Shown here in pieces: positions 44,672-55,761 of a stretch of DNA of 64,000 nt (its first letter is position 1; the number at the start of each line of letters is the position of its first letter). Origin of the DNA: Acanthamoeba sp. SK_2022b. Taxonomy: Eukaryota; Discosea; Longamoebia; Acanthamoebidae. The DNA lies in NCBI GenBank assembly GCA_027943245.1, contig JANDJZ010000093.1:59826-123825 (forward strand), given 5' to 3'. The translations under genes and the position numbers were made by a program. Under the pieces are notes generated by a model. The model made no database searches, was not told the origin of the DNA, and saw only the letters and a list, made by a program, of their open reading frames with translations.

Positions 44672-45447
44672 CCAACGAGTGGGGGGAGCGTACCGGTCTT
44701 AAACGATGTAATGCCGTCTCCCGGCGAAAGCGTGTCCGACTCCCTGTATGCACCAGCACGTGAGCGAAGACTGCATGGCTTAACCACAGGCTGCGAGGAG
44801 GCGTACTGGAACGTGATGCCAGGCCTCCCTTCGCCGGCCGGCACGCAAATGTCAAAGAGGTGCACCTGCGACGCAAGCCAGCTGCTCAGTAAGTGTTGCG
44901 ACTCACGAGTGTAGCGGCCAAGACGAGGCGGCCCGAGCACACCTTCCGATGCTTGGCAATGATGTTGCCCTGTGGGTCGTACACGACGCTCGTGTTGTAC
45001 AGCTTATCGCCTTCGCGCTCGGGGATGGAGCCTGGACGTGGGACATTCAACAGTTGATGATTGAATCAGCGAAGCAGCAGAGGGGAGCGGGGGCGACTGT
45101 GATGCTGGTACCGCCAACGAGGTAGACAGAGTGCTTGCGAGCGGCCTCCTGCAGCATGGCCGTCGATGGGCCACCAGGGACTGCCTCTGCGTAAGTCGGG
45201 AACGAGTCGTTCGAGTAGGGGCAGTTGAAGCACTCCTGTGCACGGGTGAGGGTTGGTGAGTCTGCAGATTATAAGGAACAGATTAGGGGTGAGGAGGGTG
45301 CGCAACTGGGAGCGAAACGAGGCGAGCGCCATTGTCGACTGCCTGTGCGATGAGGTCACGTGCCCGCGCCAGGTTCGCCTCCTTGTCCGCTCCTACCAAC
45401 AGCTGCAGTCCTGCGAATCTGAACTTGCTCGCTCGTGCTGCGGCCAT
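43907..45447 (-). CDS. NIT2: Omega-amidase NIT2-like carbon-nitrogen hydrolase
   Basis: Ten exons (45447-45307, 45235-45112, 45031-44943, 44865-44807, 44743-44694, 44592-44518, 44445-44351, 44271-44189, 44119-44044, 43975-43907) give 861 nt and 286 residues, the usual length. The nitrilase-fold Glu-Lys-Cys triad is visible: [10 protein letters not shown] near the first strand region, [14 protein letters not shown] with the Lys, and [16 protein letters not shown] with the Cys. [14 protein letters not shown] is typical of NIT2. It converts 2-oxoglutaramate or 2-oxosuccinamate to the dicarboxylic acid plus ammonia in the glutamine transaminase pathway. Spliced exons restore every motif. There is no targeting peptide, so it is probably cytosolic. 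Confidence 0.93.
44612..44670. repeat. (GT)n microsatellite in a NIT2-like gene intron
   Basis: GT repeats with two early TC interruptions lie in the intron between exons 5 and 6; on the coding strand they read as CA. Confidence 0.9.
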
Positions 45448-45598
45448 GTTTGATACTTTTTTGTTTTTTCTTTAGATAGATGGATTGTTTTTTTTAATGT
45501 TTTTTAAATTCGGCAAAAATGGTCATACACCACGCTCAAGATGCATCCCCACAAAAACGGCCGCTGCTCCGCTCGCACTTCCTCCCCTCGCTCGCGTC

Positions 45599-46747
45599 TT
45601 ACGCGTGTCGGGCAATTCGCTTCTCCATGTAGAAGCAGGGAGCGCCCTCGTAGTCGATTTCGCTGTGGGTCTGGTAGCCGCACTTCTTCCAGAACGCATG
45701 CGGGGCCGGCAGGGAGACGAGCGTGAGCCAGTCGAAACCGGTTGACTTGGCCACCTCCTCGACATAGGATGTGAGAGGCGACGTGAGGCCCTTGCCGCGG
45801 AACTTGGGCGAGATAGAGAGCTCGTGGGTGTAGAGGCAGTTGGCCTTCACAGTGCCATCCTCGGCGTTGGATTCGCCCTGGCCTCGGTAGGTGGAGATGG
45901 CCTGCTCCAACTTCTCCGTGTCGCCATCGTAGAAGATTTCGCCTTTGAAGAAGGGTTGGTAGAGAAGATAACCAGCGATCTCCCTGCAAAGAGAGAAGAG
46001 AGTGAATAAATTGAAGTTGGAGTTGAATTTAGATGACAGTTGTCGGGTAACGGAGTCAAAGAGAGATATAACGTTACCACTGGACGGTAGGCTGCTGCTC
46101 TGTGGGCTCGGTCGGCACCATCAAGACGACCATACCCTCGGGATAGAGCTTCATACGGTCAAGATAGGACTGCCTATCTTCGCAGTGATGGGGCTCGAAG
46201 CAGGCTGCCTGAATCTCCATGCACTTGTCTATGTGAGATTCGGCCATCTGCACCAGCTTGCAGCCCTTTCCTGAAGAACGAAGATGGGGAATTAGTTAGC
46301 GGAGGAATTGGCACAGGAGAATTCTGCAGAAGGCAGGAGAGGACAAGATCGCGTACCCTGTGGTCCCACCTTGTACTGCAGGACGCGCTCACTCTCTCCA
46401 GTGTGGAGGGGGTGAGACTCGGCGCGCCCCAATGGGGTGGGTGTGTTTAGATTCGCCCCATCGATGCTAAAAACGATACGGCAACTTGTGCCCAAGGAGG
46501 AAATCAAAGAAGCCGGTGCTGCGTAGGGAGAAGCAAAATTAGAAGTGGTGTCGTCGAGAGTAGCTACAACGTTGATAAAAAAAATCAACAGATTAAGTGA
46601 AAAGAAGTGGGGAACGCACTGATCCTCCAGAGTCTGGCGATCACCCTTCAGGTGGTACTTGACGGCCTGGCCGCGCAGGAAGGTTCGGAGATCGTCATTG
46701 GGGAGACCATCTAACAGGATACTACTACTACTATTACTAATCTCCAT
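45599..46747 (-). CDS. GNAT-domain acetyltransferase-like protein
   Basis: Four exons (46747-46620, 46466-46357, 46270-46078, 45983-45599) give 816 nt and 271 residues. The N-terminus is MEISNSSSSILLDGLP. The C-terminal half has the GNAT acetyl-CoA-binding region, LYTHELSISPKFRGKGLTSP, with an R-G-K-G motif like the Q/RxxGxG/A pyrophosphate loop, then HAFWKKCGYQTHSEIDYEG. Gene-level support is good but exon 2's acceptor (TTTTTAG|C) was chosen mainly by phase. The substrate is unknown; similar single-domain proteins acetylate small molecules or protein N-termini. Confidence 0.78.
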
Positions 46748-47261
46748 GAAAGCTGTGATCGATGTTCGGGTACTTGTTTAATTGGGGAATGTGGGTCGCG
46801 ATTACTTCAAAACGTACGAAGCGTTTTGATTCTGAAGGGGTCAAAAACGAACGAGTGAGTATCGGAGGCAAGCTTGGATTTGACCTTAAATCAACTGGCG
46901 AGATGGGTGGATGGCTTACGTAAGCGCGGCGCGTGGTCTTGTCGGTGAAAGGTGTGAAAAAGGTGCTGGAGAAGAGACACTGGCAATCTCGCCCGGCCCC
47001 CGAGGATTTTATGGCGGGGCCAGAAGCCAAGGACGCCGGAGGAATGTTGGGAAATATTCTCGATTCTCAGGGTCGACACTTTTTCTATTGGCGGGTTGCA
47101 GAATTACCCAACTGTCGACGTGTGACAACACAGGAAATTCGGATAGAGGACCACAGCAAGTTAAGATGGTGGCGGTGGTTGCGTTCACAACCCGTGAGCT
47201 CGAGGATCTCACCTCCGCAGGTGATCGCAACAAAAGAGACCACGGATTGCCGGCAAGCTCC
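46748..47261. other. Intergenic stretch between aminopeptidase and GNAT genes
   Basis: The aminopeptidase frame appears to continue downstream of its likely last splice site, but that extension (ending at 47009) has no homology and I treat it as 3' UTR. The rest holds the GNAT promoter, with no other gene seen. Confidence 0.45.
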
Positions 47262-50200
47262 TTAGTGGCTCGCGGCCCTGGAGCGCAGGAAGCGCATGAG
47301 TCAAGGGCCATGGTGGCGAGGGAGGGGTAGAGAATGTACCACTCGGCGAACCACTTGCCCATGGCGTCGCCGTCGGTGGCCAGCCAGCGGGCATTGGAAT
47401 TGATCTTCTCCACGGACTGCCTGACGGCGCGCTCGGCCGAGGGGGCCTTGTGGACGGCAAAGAAGGCCTCCACCTCCTTGGCCTTCTCCTCGGTGGTGAA
47501 GTCGGCGGAGGTGGTCTGCACGAGACGCGCCAGCAGGAAGCCGCCGTCGTAGCGGGTGAACAGCTCGTCCCAATTCTGCTGAACAAACTTCCACGCCAGC
47601 TCCCTGCCCTTGCGGTTGGCCGCGACGCTCGCAACGACGAACACGGTGTCCTGCGACCGCACTTCGGGGCTCATCGCGAACTCCAAAGTCCTTTGCTGTT
47701 GTTTTTATAATTAAAATAAATAACGAAATAAAATAATAAAAATTGAACGTGAGTGTTCCAGCTGTGCGCGCTGGCGGTGCAGTGGCTGGAAGTGTACCAG
47801 GAGTTTGGGATCGCTGGAAGCGCCGAGGGCGCGCATGCAGCGCTCCTTCTCCTCGTGCAGGTCTGTCTCACGGAAGATTCGGAGCACGGACTCGTACACG
47901 CTGTCGTCGCCCTCAGGGGCGTTGGCCAGGCAGATCCTGATGGCACGTGACAGTGCACATGTAAGCGTGGTATTCTCATACCTAGACCGTCGGCGAAACC
48001 AGACGCCAGAAAGGGACCCGTTGCTGTACCTGTAGACGGCGCTCCTCAAATCGGCGTGGAGCGAGGAGCGATCGTCGAGGAACCTCTCGAACCTCTTCTT
48101 GGCCTCGGCAATCGTGCCGGCGTGGCCTACACAGGACAGATAGGTAAGATAAAAAGATAAAAAGATAAAGATATAACGATAAAGTTGGAGAGATAAAGAT
48201 AAAGAGATAAAAGTGAGCCACTGCGTGATCACAACTGACGCAGGAGCCGCTTGTGCTGCAAGGTTGCAGGTCTGGTACCGTATTTGCCGGCGGCGCCCAG
48301 CACGAGCGTCCTCAGCAGCGAGATGAGGTGGCCCTCGCCCTCCTTGGCGTCCCAGCCCACCTTGTTGACCACCTGCACATGCCGATGAGCAAGCAATGAT
48401 GATCAGGCAAGCGGTCAGAAAGGAGATGAGCGGTCGGCCTGGTTTGGCGTGAGCAAGCGCACGTTTTCGTAGAGCGACGCGGCATAGCGGGAGAAGATGG
48501 GGTAGTAGTCCGTGGCGGACAAGACGGTGGCGAGGTCTCCCAGGTTGGCCGAGAGGTCGCTGTAGACGGTGTAGTTCTCCTCGTTCTTGTAGGCACTCAG
48601 CAGGGCCAGGACGTGGGTGGTCGGCAGCATTCCTACGCGCACGCACGCATTACGAGGTCAGCCGGTGCCGCACGCCGTGCGTGATGTAGCATCGCGATGG
48701 GCGATGGGTACCGGCTCTGGCGAGGGCAAAAGCGTCGCCCTGGATGCCGAGCCTGTCGGCGGCCGAGAGCTCAAGCGACTCGATGGGCTTGCGGAGCCTG
48801 TTGAGAAGCTCGTCGGTGTACCTCACCCGGTAGAAGCCGGTGACGTCGGGGTTGAACTTGATCCAGTCGTCCTTGCCGGCCTTGACGGTGACATTCGAGG
48901 TCTTGTCCTTGATGATCTGCTGGACCGTGCCGTGCGGGGTGACGACGCCGATGGGCACCCACCACAGCGTGGAGATGGTGGGGTCCTCGCCGGTCGAGAG
49001 GAAGCGGCTCTGGGTCACCTGCAGCGTGGTCTCGTCGCCCTTGGTCTCCTTCTCGCTCACGTACAGCACGGGGTAGCCGTCCTGCACAGCGCCTCGCCGC
49101 TCAGCACGAGCACGCGGCCGCACTACACGGGCAGGAGCGTGGCGGTACCTGCTTGGTCCAGTGGTCCATCAGCTCCTTCACGGGCTTGCCCGAGGTCTCG
49201 CTCAGGGCCGCCCACAGGTCCTGCGTGGAGAGGCGCCCCAACACCCCACAGGCTCAGTCGGGAGATCGGCAACGCGGAGGAGTCGCGAGGGAAAGGAGAG
49301 GGAGGGTGGTGGGAGGGGCACCTCGGTGAGAGCGTTGGCGTACTTGTGCCTGTTGAGGTAGATGTTGAGGCCCTTCTTGAAGACGTCGTTGCCGAGGAAG
49401 GAGGCCAACATCCTGACGATGGAGCAACCCTTGCTATAGGAGATGATGTCAAAGATCTCGTCGATTTCGGCAGCGTCGCTCACTTCCACTTCCACCTGTG
49501 CGATTTGATTGTGACGGGCCCACTCGAGTCAGCGCGACTTGTATGCGAACAAAACGAAGAAGGCGGTGATGAAGTCAAGGGAGCGTGTACGGGATGGGTG
49601 CTCTTGAGGCAATCGAGGTTGAAGGCGCGACCCAGATCGGAGAAGACGAACTGTGTCCAGATCTGCACAGCGGAGCCATCGACACACAGGTGCCTGTCAG
49701 CAACAGCCACGACGAGGCCACTGCGTTGTGAGGGCGGGAGGGAGGCGAACGTACGTCCCACTCGGGGAAGCAGTGGTCAACGGCCAGGTACTCAATCCAC
49801 GAAGCGAAGCCTTCGTTGAGCCACAGGTGGGTCCACCATTCCTGCAATGACACAAAGGGTTGGGCCGTTGCGGTCAATCATTGGCCGTTGTTTGAACATC
49901 CTGCCACGTGCTTCGCCACTATGGTTGGGGGGGGGGCGTGGTGTGTCGCGACGCACGCACCATGGTGACCAGGTTGCCGAACCACTGGTGGGCGAGCTCG
50001 TGACCGACCACCAGGGCCACCCACTGCTTCGACGCAGCGGAGGAGTTGACGGGGTCGACCAGCAGGGCAGTCTCCCTGTAGGTGACCAGACCCCAGTTCT
50101 GGCCAAAGCCCAAGAGGCGCACACGCAGAGCGATCAGCGACCATCACGGAGAGAGAGAGAGAGAGAGAGAGAGGAGCGGGGAGGGAGATGCGCGGCTGCC

Positions 50201-51418
50201 GTTCATTACCTCCATGGCGCCGGCGGCGAAGTCGGGGATGGCGATCAGGTCGGACTTGGGCAGAGGGTAGGGAATGCTGAAGTAGTCTGTGGGGGGAGCT
50301 CTCAGTGAGTTCGAGGGAGAAAGGAAGGACTCGCTGGGGGCTGTGTGCGTACCTTCGTAGAAGGGGAGCGACTTGACGGCAACCTGGAGCGCAAAGAGGC
50401 CCTGCTCGCTCTTGCCGAGCGGGGTGTAGACGCGCACGACGACGCCGTTGCTGGTCTTGTCCTCGACGTAGTCGAACTCACCCACGACAAAGGCCAGCAG
50501 GTAGGTGGACATGATGGGCGTCTCGCCGAAAGTCAGCGCCTTCAGGTCAGCGTCCTTTCTAGTCTCCGACACCTGACGGTAGCAATGAAGAAATAAATTA
50601 ATGTAACAGTATTCAATGTAAATAAATAAGTAAAAATAAAGATATATATATATATCTGGAAAAAGCAGCGAAGTTGGCCACGACTCCACATGAAGCGCAG
50701 GCGGGTAAGGAGAGGGCTACGCACGACGGGCATGTTGGAGAGAGCAGTGAGGGCCTTGGGGACGACGAGAGTCAGCACGAAGGTGGCCTTGAGGGCGGGC
50801 TCGTCCCAGCAGGGAATGGCCCTCCTGGCGTCGGTCGGCTCGAACTGGGTCACGCCCATGTAGACCTCCTCCTTCTGCGCATTCGTGTACTTGCTGCGGT
50901 AGAACCTGGTTGAAGCATGGTACCGCCACGTCGAGGTCAGCAGAAGGAGGCAGCTGGCAGGGAGTTGAGAGGGTGAGGGAGAGGAGGTGCGCACCCCTTG
51001 AGCTTGTCGTTGAGGATGCCGGTGAAGACGATCTTGAGCGTGGCAGAACCGACCGGCAGGGTCTGGTCGAAGGTGAAGGTGGCGGTCTCGCGCTTCTCGT
51101 CGTAGTCGATCTTGGTGGCAGTGAGGGCCTTGTCGCCGGACTTGAACTCTACGCTGCTGATCTCAAGCTCGATAGAGTGGAGCACGATCTCGGTGGTTTC
51201 CTTGCGCACCTCGATCGTCACCTCTTCCTCACCACTACATCGCGCAACCAATTAAGCACCAGGCAATTTGATGAGTTCAGCGCCAAAGGCACGATCTTTG
51301 CGTAGAGCAACCGGTACCTGAAAGTGAAGTTCTTAAGGTCGGGCACCAAGGTGATGTTGTACTTGGATGGCTTGACTGTTGCCGGCAGAACAACTCTTTC
51401 CTTTTGCGTCTGCTCCAT
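47262..51418 (-). CDS. M1-family zinc aminopeptidase (puromycin-sensitive type)
   Basis: It removes N-terminal residues from peptides in the cytosol. About 16 exons from the ATG at 51418 to a stop at 47262 encode roughly 880 residues. It starts [20 protein letters not shown] with no signal peptide. The exopeptidase motif [13 protein letters not shown] spans an intron. Zinc ligands are in [17 protein letters not shown] (HExxH) and [15 protein letters not shown] (the distal Glu). [20 protein letters not shown] is also characteristic. The ERAP1-like C-terminal helical domain follows, for example [20 protein letters not shown]. The last exon (47277-47262) adds only AASH after WFAEW; reading through that intron instead gives a long unlikely tail. 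Puromycin-sensitive aminopeptidases act on peptides released by the proteasome. Confidence 0.93.
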
Positions 51419-51611
51419 TGTGAATCAAGAAGATTTAGAGTGGAACTGAGCTTGTGCAGTTCAGAGGTAGATCTCCGCCAGCAAAGCCACACGAAGTCGA
51501 CAGAAGATTTCCGTTTCATCCACATTTCTCCAAAACCAAAAAATGCTCAAAAAAAAAGCCAAATAACAAACAGTAAATAGATGCAAAAAATCACTTTGCT
51601 GATTTCTTGCA

Positions 51612-54600
51612 ATGGAGAAGGGAGATTCTGGTGCGCCTGCCAGCCAGCAGCCGACGACGTATGATCACTTTCTGCAGACCCACAAGTCGCAGCTGGAGGG
51701 TATCGGCTTGCCCGAGGCTCTCTGGAAGGTGCGAATTTATCATCTTCCCGGCATTCTGCCACCTGCGTTACTATCCTTGAGCACGCCTTGCCCACGCCCG
51801 AGCTTGTGAATCTCCCTCTGCTTCTCGTCCCCATCTTCAATCTTGGCTGATCTGATGTTGTGATCGTGATTAACGATTTCCCTCCATCTCCGTTCTGCAG
51901 CGCTTGTTCATCAAGCTGAAGGCGCAGATCTTTGACGCTGCCGACTCATTCGAGTTCGAGTACGATCCGAACACCACCATCACCGGCGTCGAGTACCGCG
52001 TCGTCACCAAGAAGGCCCTCCAGCCGCTCTCCGACGTCTTCGTCATCGACCATGCCTGGTACGGCCCGCTTTGCCCTGCCGTTCTGTCGCAATGACGCCG
52101 GGCCCGATCGCTCACCCACGCCGCACGCAGGACGACCACTGCCTACAAGGCACGCGAGCAGCTCCAGACCATCCCTCATCTCCTTCAGCGCATGGCCCGG
52201 CTCACTGGGGTGTCCGACGACGATGCCGACGTCACTGGTACTCCTCCGCACGCCCGCGACAAGGGGAGGCGGCGGCGGCGTGACTGACTGCGTTCCTCCC
52301 CGCCCATTCAGACGACGAGCAGAAGAAGGCGCTGGTGGACAAGGTCTGGCGGGCGATGTGGCGTTTTAACCAGACCTACACCGTTAACACGGCTCAGGGC
52401 GAGCAGATGACCATGTGGTGTACGCGTCTCACCGCGTTGGTGGTGGTGGTGGTGGTGGTGGTGGGGGAATCGGAGCCTCCGACCTGACCTCGTGCTTTCC
52501 TCGTCTGTTGCGTGCCACCAGATGTGATGGACGAGGCCGGGTCCTGGATCACCCACAGCGATGAACCCAACTTCATGGTCAAGCCCATCTTCTGGCTCTA
52601 TGCAGGTGCACTGCGCTCGGTTTCACACCAATCCCCTATCGTGCTCGCGCGCTCATGCCTGTCTCTGCGTGCGCGTACCCCAAACCGAATTCAGGCATCG
52701 CGTACACCCTGATGTGGCCCATCAAACCGCTCGCCGAGGAGGAGGCGGTGACGAGGGACTTTTTGCTGGGCGTGACGCAGCAGAGGCGCGAGCGGTTCAT
52801 TGCCTTCTTCGACGATGATCGCCGCGAGGTGCTGGCCCAGCTCATCGAAGAGGAGGTCGCCGAGGGCGCCTCCGCAAAGAGCCAGCAGCAGCAGCAGCAG
52901 CAGCCGCAGCAGGCCCAACCCGAAGAGGCGAAGAAGGCAGGGGACGCCGACGTGCCCGCGAGCCAGCCGGCCAAGGCCAAGGCCAAGAGCAAGGCCAAGC
53001 TCCCGCTGAAGCTCTTCACGCCCTACAAGCTGGTCCGCTCCCACCTGACCCGCAAGGAGTTCGTCTTCGAGGACAACATCAACCTGGCCAACATCTGGTG
53101 GCTCTACGACCGATTCAAGTACGCTTGCCTGCCTCGCCTCCTTCTATTTATCTTGGGCGCGCAGCCGCGCTGGCCGACGAGAGTGAGGGCGTGGAACTCA
53201 CGTCGGTGCGCTCCTCCCGCGTGTCAGGGATTTCGCCGAGCTCAAAAAGACCGAATCCGCGCAGCAGCCCATCTACGTCAACCAGTTCCCCAACGACAGG
53301 TATCGATCATGCATGCGCGCTTTGCGTGCACGCAGACACGATGCTTGAATCATCGTGGCCGATGAGCCTGCCAAGTTGACGACCACGCGTTCGCTTCACT
53401 CACCCCGCGTCAATCCACACGCGCTCAGTTGCATCACGGTGAAGGACCTGCTGGCCGAGACCGTCACGGGCGTGCTGGGCGAGGTGCCCTGGCTCCCGCG
53501 GACCTACAACCTGGAGACCCAGCTGCCCGCCTTCATCGCCGACTATCACAGCCGCCAGGAGAAGAAGGACGACAACCTGTGGATCGTCAAACCCTGGTGC
53601 GCCTCGTTACCGTCATCATGCTCGTCGTCATCCACTCCAGATGTCTCACTGTCTGCGCAGGAATCACCGAAGACATCGGGGCCATCGTCAGGCAGATCGA
53701 AGTCGGACCCCGAGTGGTACAGAAGTGTACGTGCTTCAATAGCTTTATTCCTCTGTGTCTATGGTTTCTTTATTATTCTATTCATTTGATATCACAATAA
53801 TGTGTCGATGAGACAGCAAATCAAAATTCAAAGTGTATGTGTGTCGCGTAAATCGGTAATCTAATGTGCACGCGCGTGCGTGTGTGCAGATATCACGCAT
53901 CCCTTCCTGATCGACCAGAAAAAGTTTGACATGCGCTTCCTCGTGCTCGTCAAGTCCATCGAACCGCTCGAACTCTATCTTTACAATGTACGCCCCCCAA
54001 TTCTCTCTCTCTCTCTCTTCGAACGACAATCACCAACGTGTCTCCTTCGGCGCAGGTTTTCTACCTTCGCTGCGCCAACATCCCGTACTCACTGGAAGAC
54101 TTCGAAAACTTCCAGAAGCATTTCACCGTACGTTCGATCGTGAATGGAGGAGGGGGGGGGTAGCACGTCGCGGGGTCACCCAGCCACGCAGCGCTGACGC
54201 GCTCACCGCGCTTGGGTTCGTCGGGGGGTGGGGCGGCGACGTAGATTATGAACTACGTCGAGGGTGCCGAGCTGAAGCAGATCCCGGACACGGAGTTCAT
54301 CCCCGAGTACAACAAGCAGAGGCCCGACGCCACCTGGCAGGAGGCCGTGCAGCCCAAGATCCACCAGCTCGTCGTGCAGCTCTTCCAAGCGGCCAAGAAG
54401 ACCCGGAACGGCATTCGTCACCTCCCCAACTGTCGCGCTGTTTACGGTACGACTCGAGGCCTTCAGTAGCTTAGTTAGTTGCAACTTGCAGCTGACGCCC
54501 AAGGCGTTGGACCGCGCAGGCCTGGACTTCATGGTGGATTCCGAGGGTCAGCCGATGTTGCTCGAAGTCAACTACAATCCCGACACCTCGAAGATCTGCA

Positions 54601-54698
54601 AGTGGGCGCCCTCCTTCTGGAACGATACCCTGGCCGTCCTCTTCCTCGACGAGGACAAGTGGCGGGATGCCGGTGCCAGGGTCACCAAGCTCTGCTAA
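51612..54698 (+). CDS. TTLL12: TTLL12-like tubulin-tyrosine-ligase family protein
   Basis: Starts MEKGDSGAPASQQPTTYDHF and ends at a TAA at 54696-54698; about 12 exons. The N-terminal half (RLFIKLKAQIFDAADSFEFE, TMWYVMDEAGSWITHSDEPN, YTLMWPIKPLAEEEAVTRDF) is the SET-like region typical of TTLL12, followed by a Gln-rich linker. The TTL half has KLVRSHLTRKEFVFEDNINL, PRTYNLETQLPAFIADY, DNLWIVKPW, FDMRFLVLVKSIEPLELYLY, FTIMNYVEGAELKQI and LLEVNYNPDTSKICKWAPSF. The last exon is best joined at GCGCAG|GCCTGG. TTLL12 members are poor tubulin ligases linked to tubulin and histone regulation. The conserved PWNxAR segment could not be reconstructed around 53598-53665. Its start lies 193 bp from the aminopeptidase start. 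Confidence 0.87.
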
Positions 54699-55761
54699 TT
54701 TGTGGGTGGGCCAATGAAGGGCAAGTCGCTGTCTCCAGACCTCCCCACGCGTTATGGTGCCCCATCCCCTTTCTCCTGGTTTTCGGGCCGAGGCCCACAG
54801 CTGCAGCACAGAGCACGCCCACACACGCGCATCACGGGCAACCCCAATCTTGTGCCTGCCTGGCGAAGCTGGTTCACAGGGCGATGGTGACGGTGGCGGT
54901 CGATGAGGAGGCAAGGGCCTTTTTGCAGCTTTAAGAATGGGCGCTCAGTGATCCAGCCGTGTGTCGGCCCTCTTCCGCGGCCGGGGAGAAGTGGGAGAAA
55001 GCGAACTGAAACGAGTACGCGTTAGGGTGTCTGCCGTGCTACAGCGACCCCGTCGTGCCATTTAGTGTGCCCTCCGCGCTGGAGCTCCAGCTGGGCAACC
55101 CTATCGACAGGGTCGCCGCCCCCCCACGCCCGCTTCCCCACAGCTGCTTCCCCAGTTCTTTCGCCTCGGTTTCGCGCCACTTGAACAACAAAGGGCCGCC
55201 GCCATTGCGTTGCGAAGGGCGTTCACCCCGAATTTCGCGCCGCGCCACACGCTGTGGGCCAGTCTCTTTTTCGTTCCTCTCGGCCTTGCTTGGACCGAGG
55301 CAAAAACAGAGAGCGTTCTGCACGCGAGAGAGCGACAACAGCAGCCAAGAGAGAAGAGAGAAGCGAGAGCATCTTTGGAGAGTGAGAGCCGAGACCTGAC
55401 GGAGCAAGCGAGAGTGAGAGCTTAGGGGGAAGCGAAAATCGGCAGATTTTTTTTTATCACATTCAAGACGACGCCGATCCTTCCTTCTCTCTTTTGGTCG
55501 TGTTTTCATTTTAAACATCTTTTGCCGCTCTACCTCTGCATCACCATTGACCTCCGTTAAAGCGGGAAGCGTTTGCGGCGATCGCTTCAATTTTAGTTTG
55601 AATTTAAGTTCAGAGAAAATTGAATCACCCTGGGTGCGACCACCGGGTAACACACCAACGCGAGCGAACTCAACCATAGAACGCAGGCGGGTGACGACGG
55701 CTCTGCACACGGGGCGCCGAGACCGACGGATTACACGAACGCGACGTCTCACGAGACTTAA
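54699..55761. other. Intergenic stretch upstream of the deubiquitinase
   Basis: This 1.06-kb stretch contains no convincing gene. A long minus-strand frame (56190-55039) crosses it, but overlaps the DUSP exon antisense and has no recognisable content. Purine-rich GAGAGAGA segments occur near 55325-55425. It probably holds the promoter and 5' UTR of the downstream gene. Confidence 0.5.

Noticed and set aside
47009..47339. C-terminal extension of the aminopeptidase frame
   Set aside because: A GTACAT donor and CTCCAG acceptor give a normal short C-terminus (AASH); the extension has no family similarity.
48617..49819. 400-codon plus-strand frame
   Set aside because: It is antisense to several aminopeptidase exons and crosses their introns; composition mirrors the real gene.
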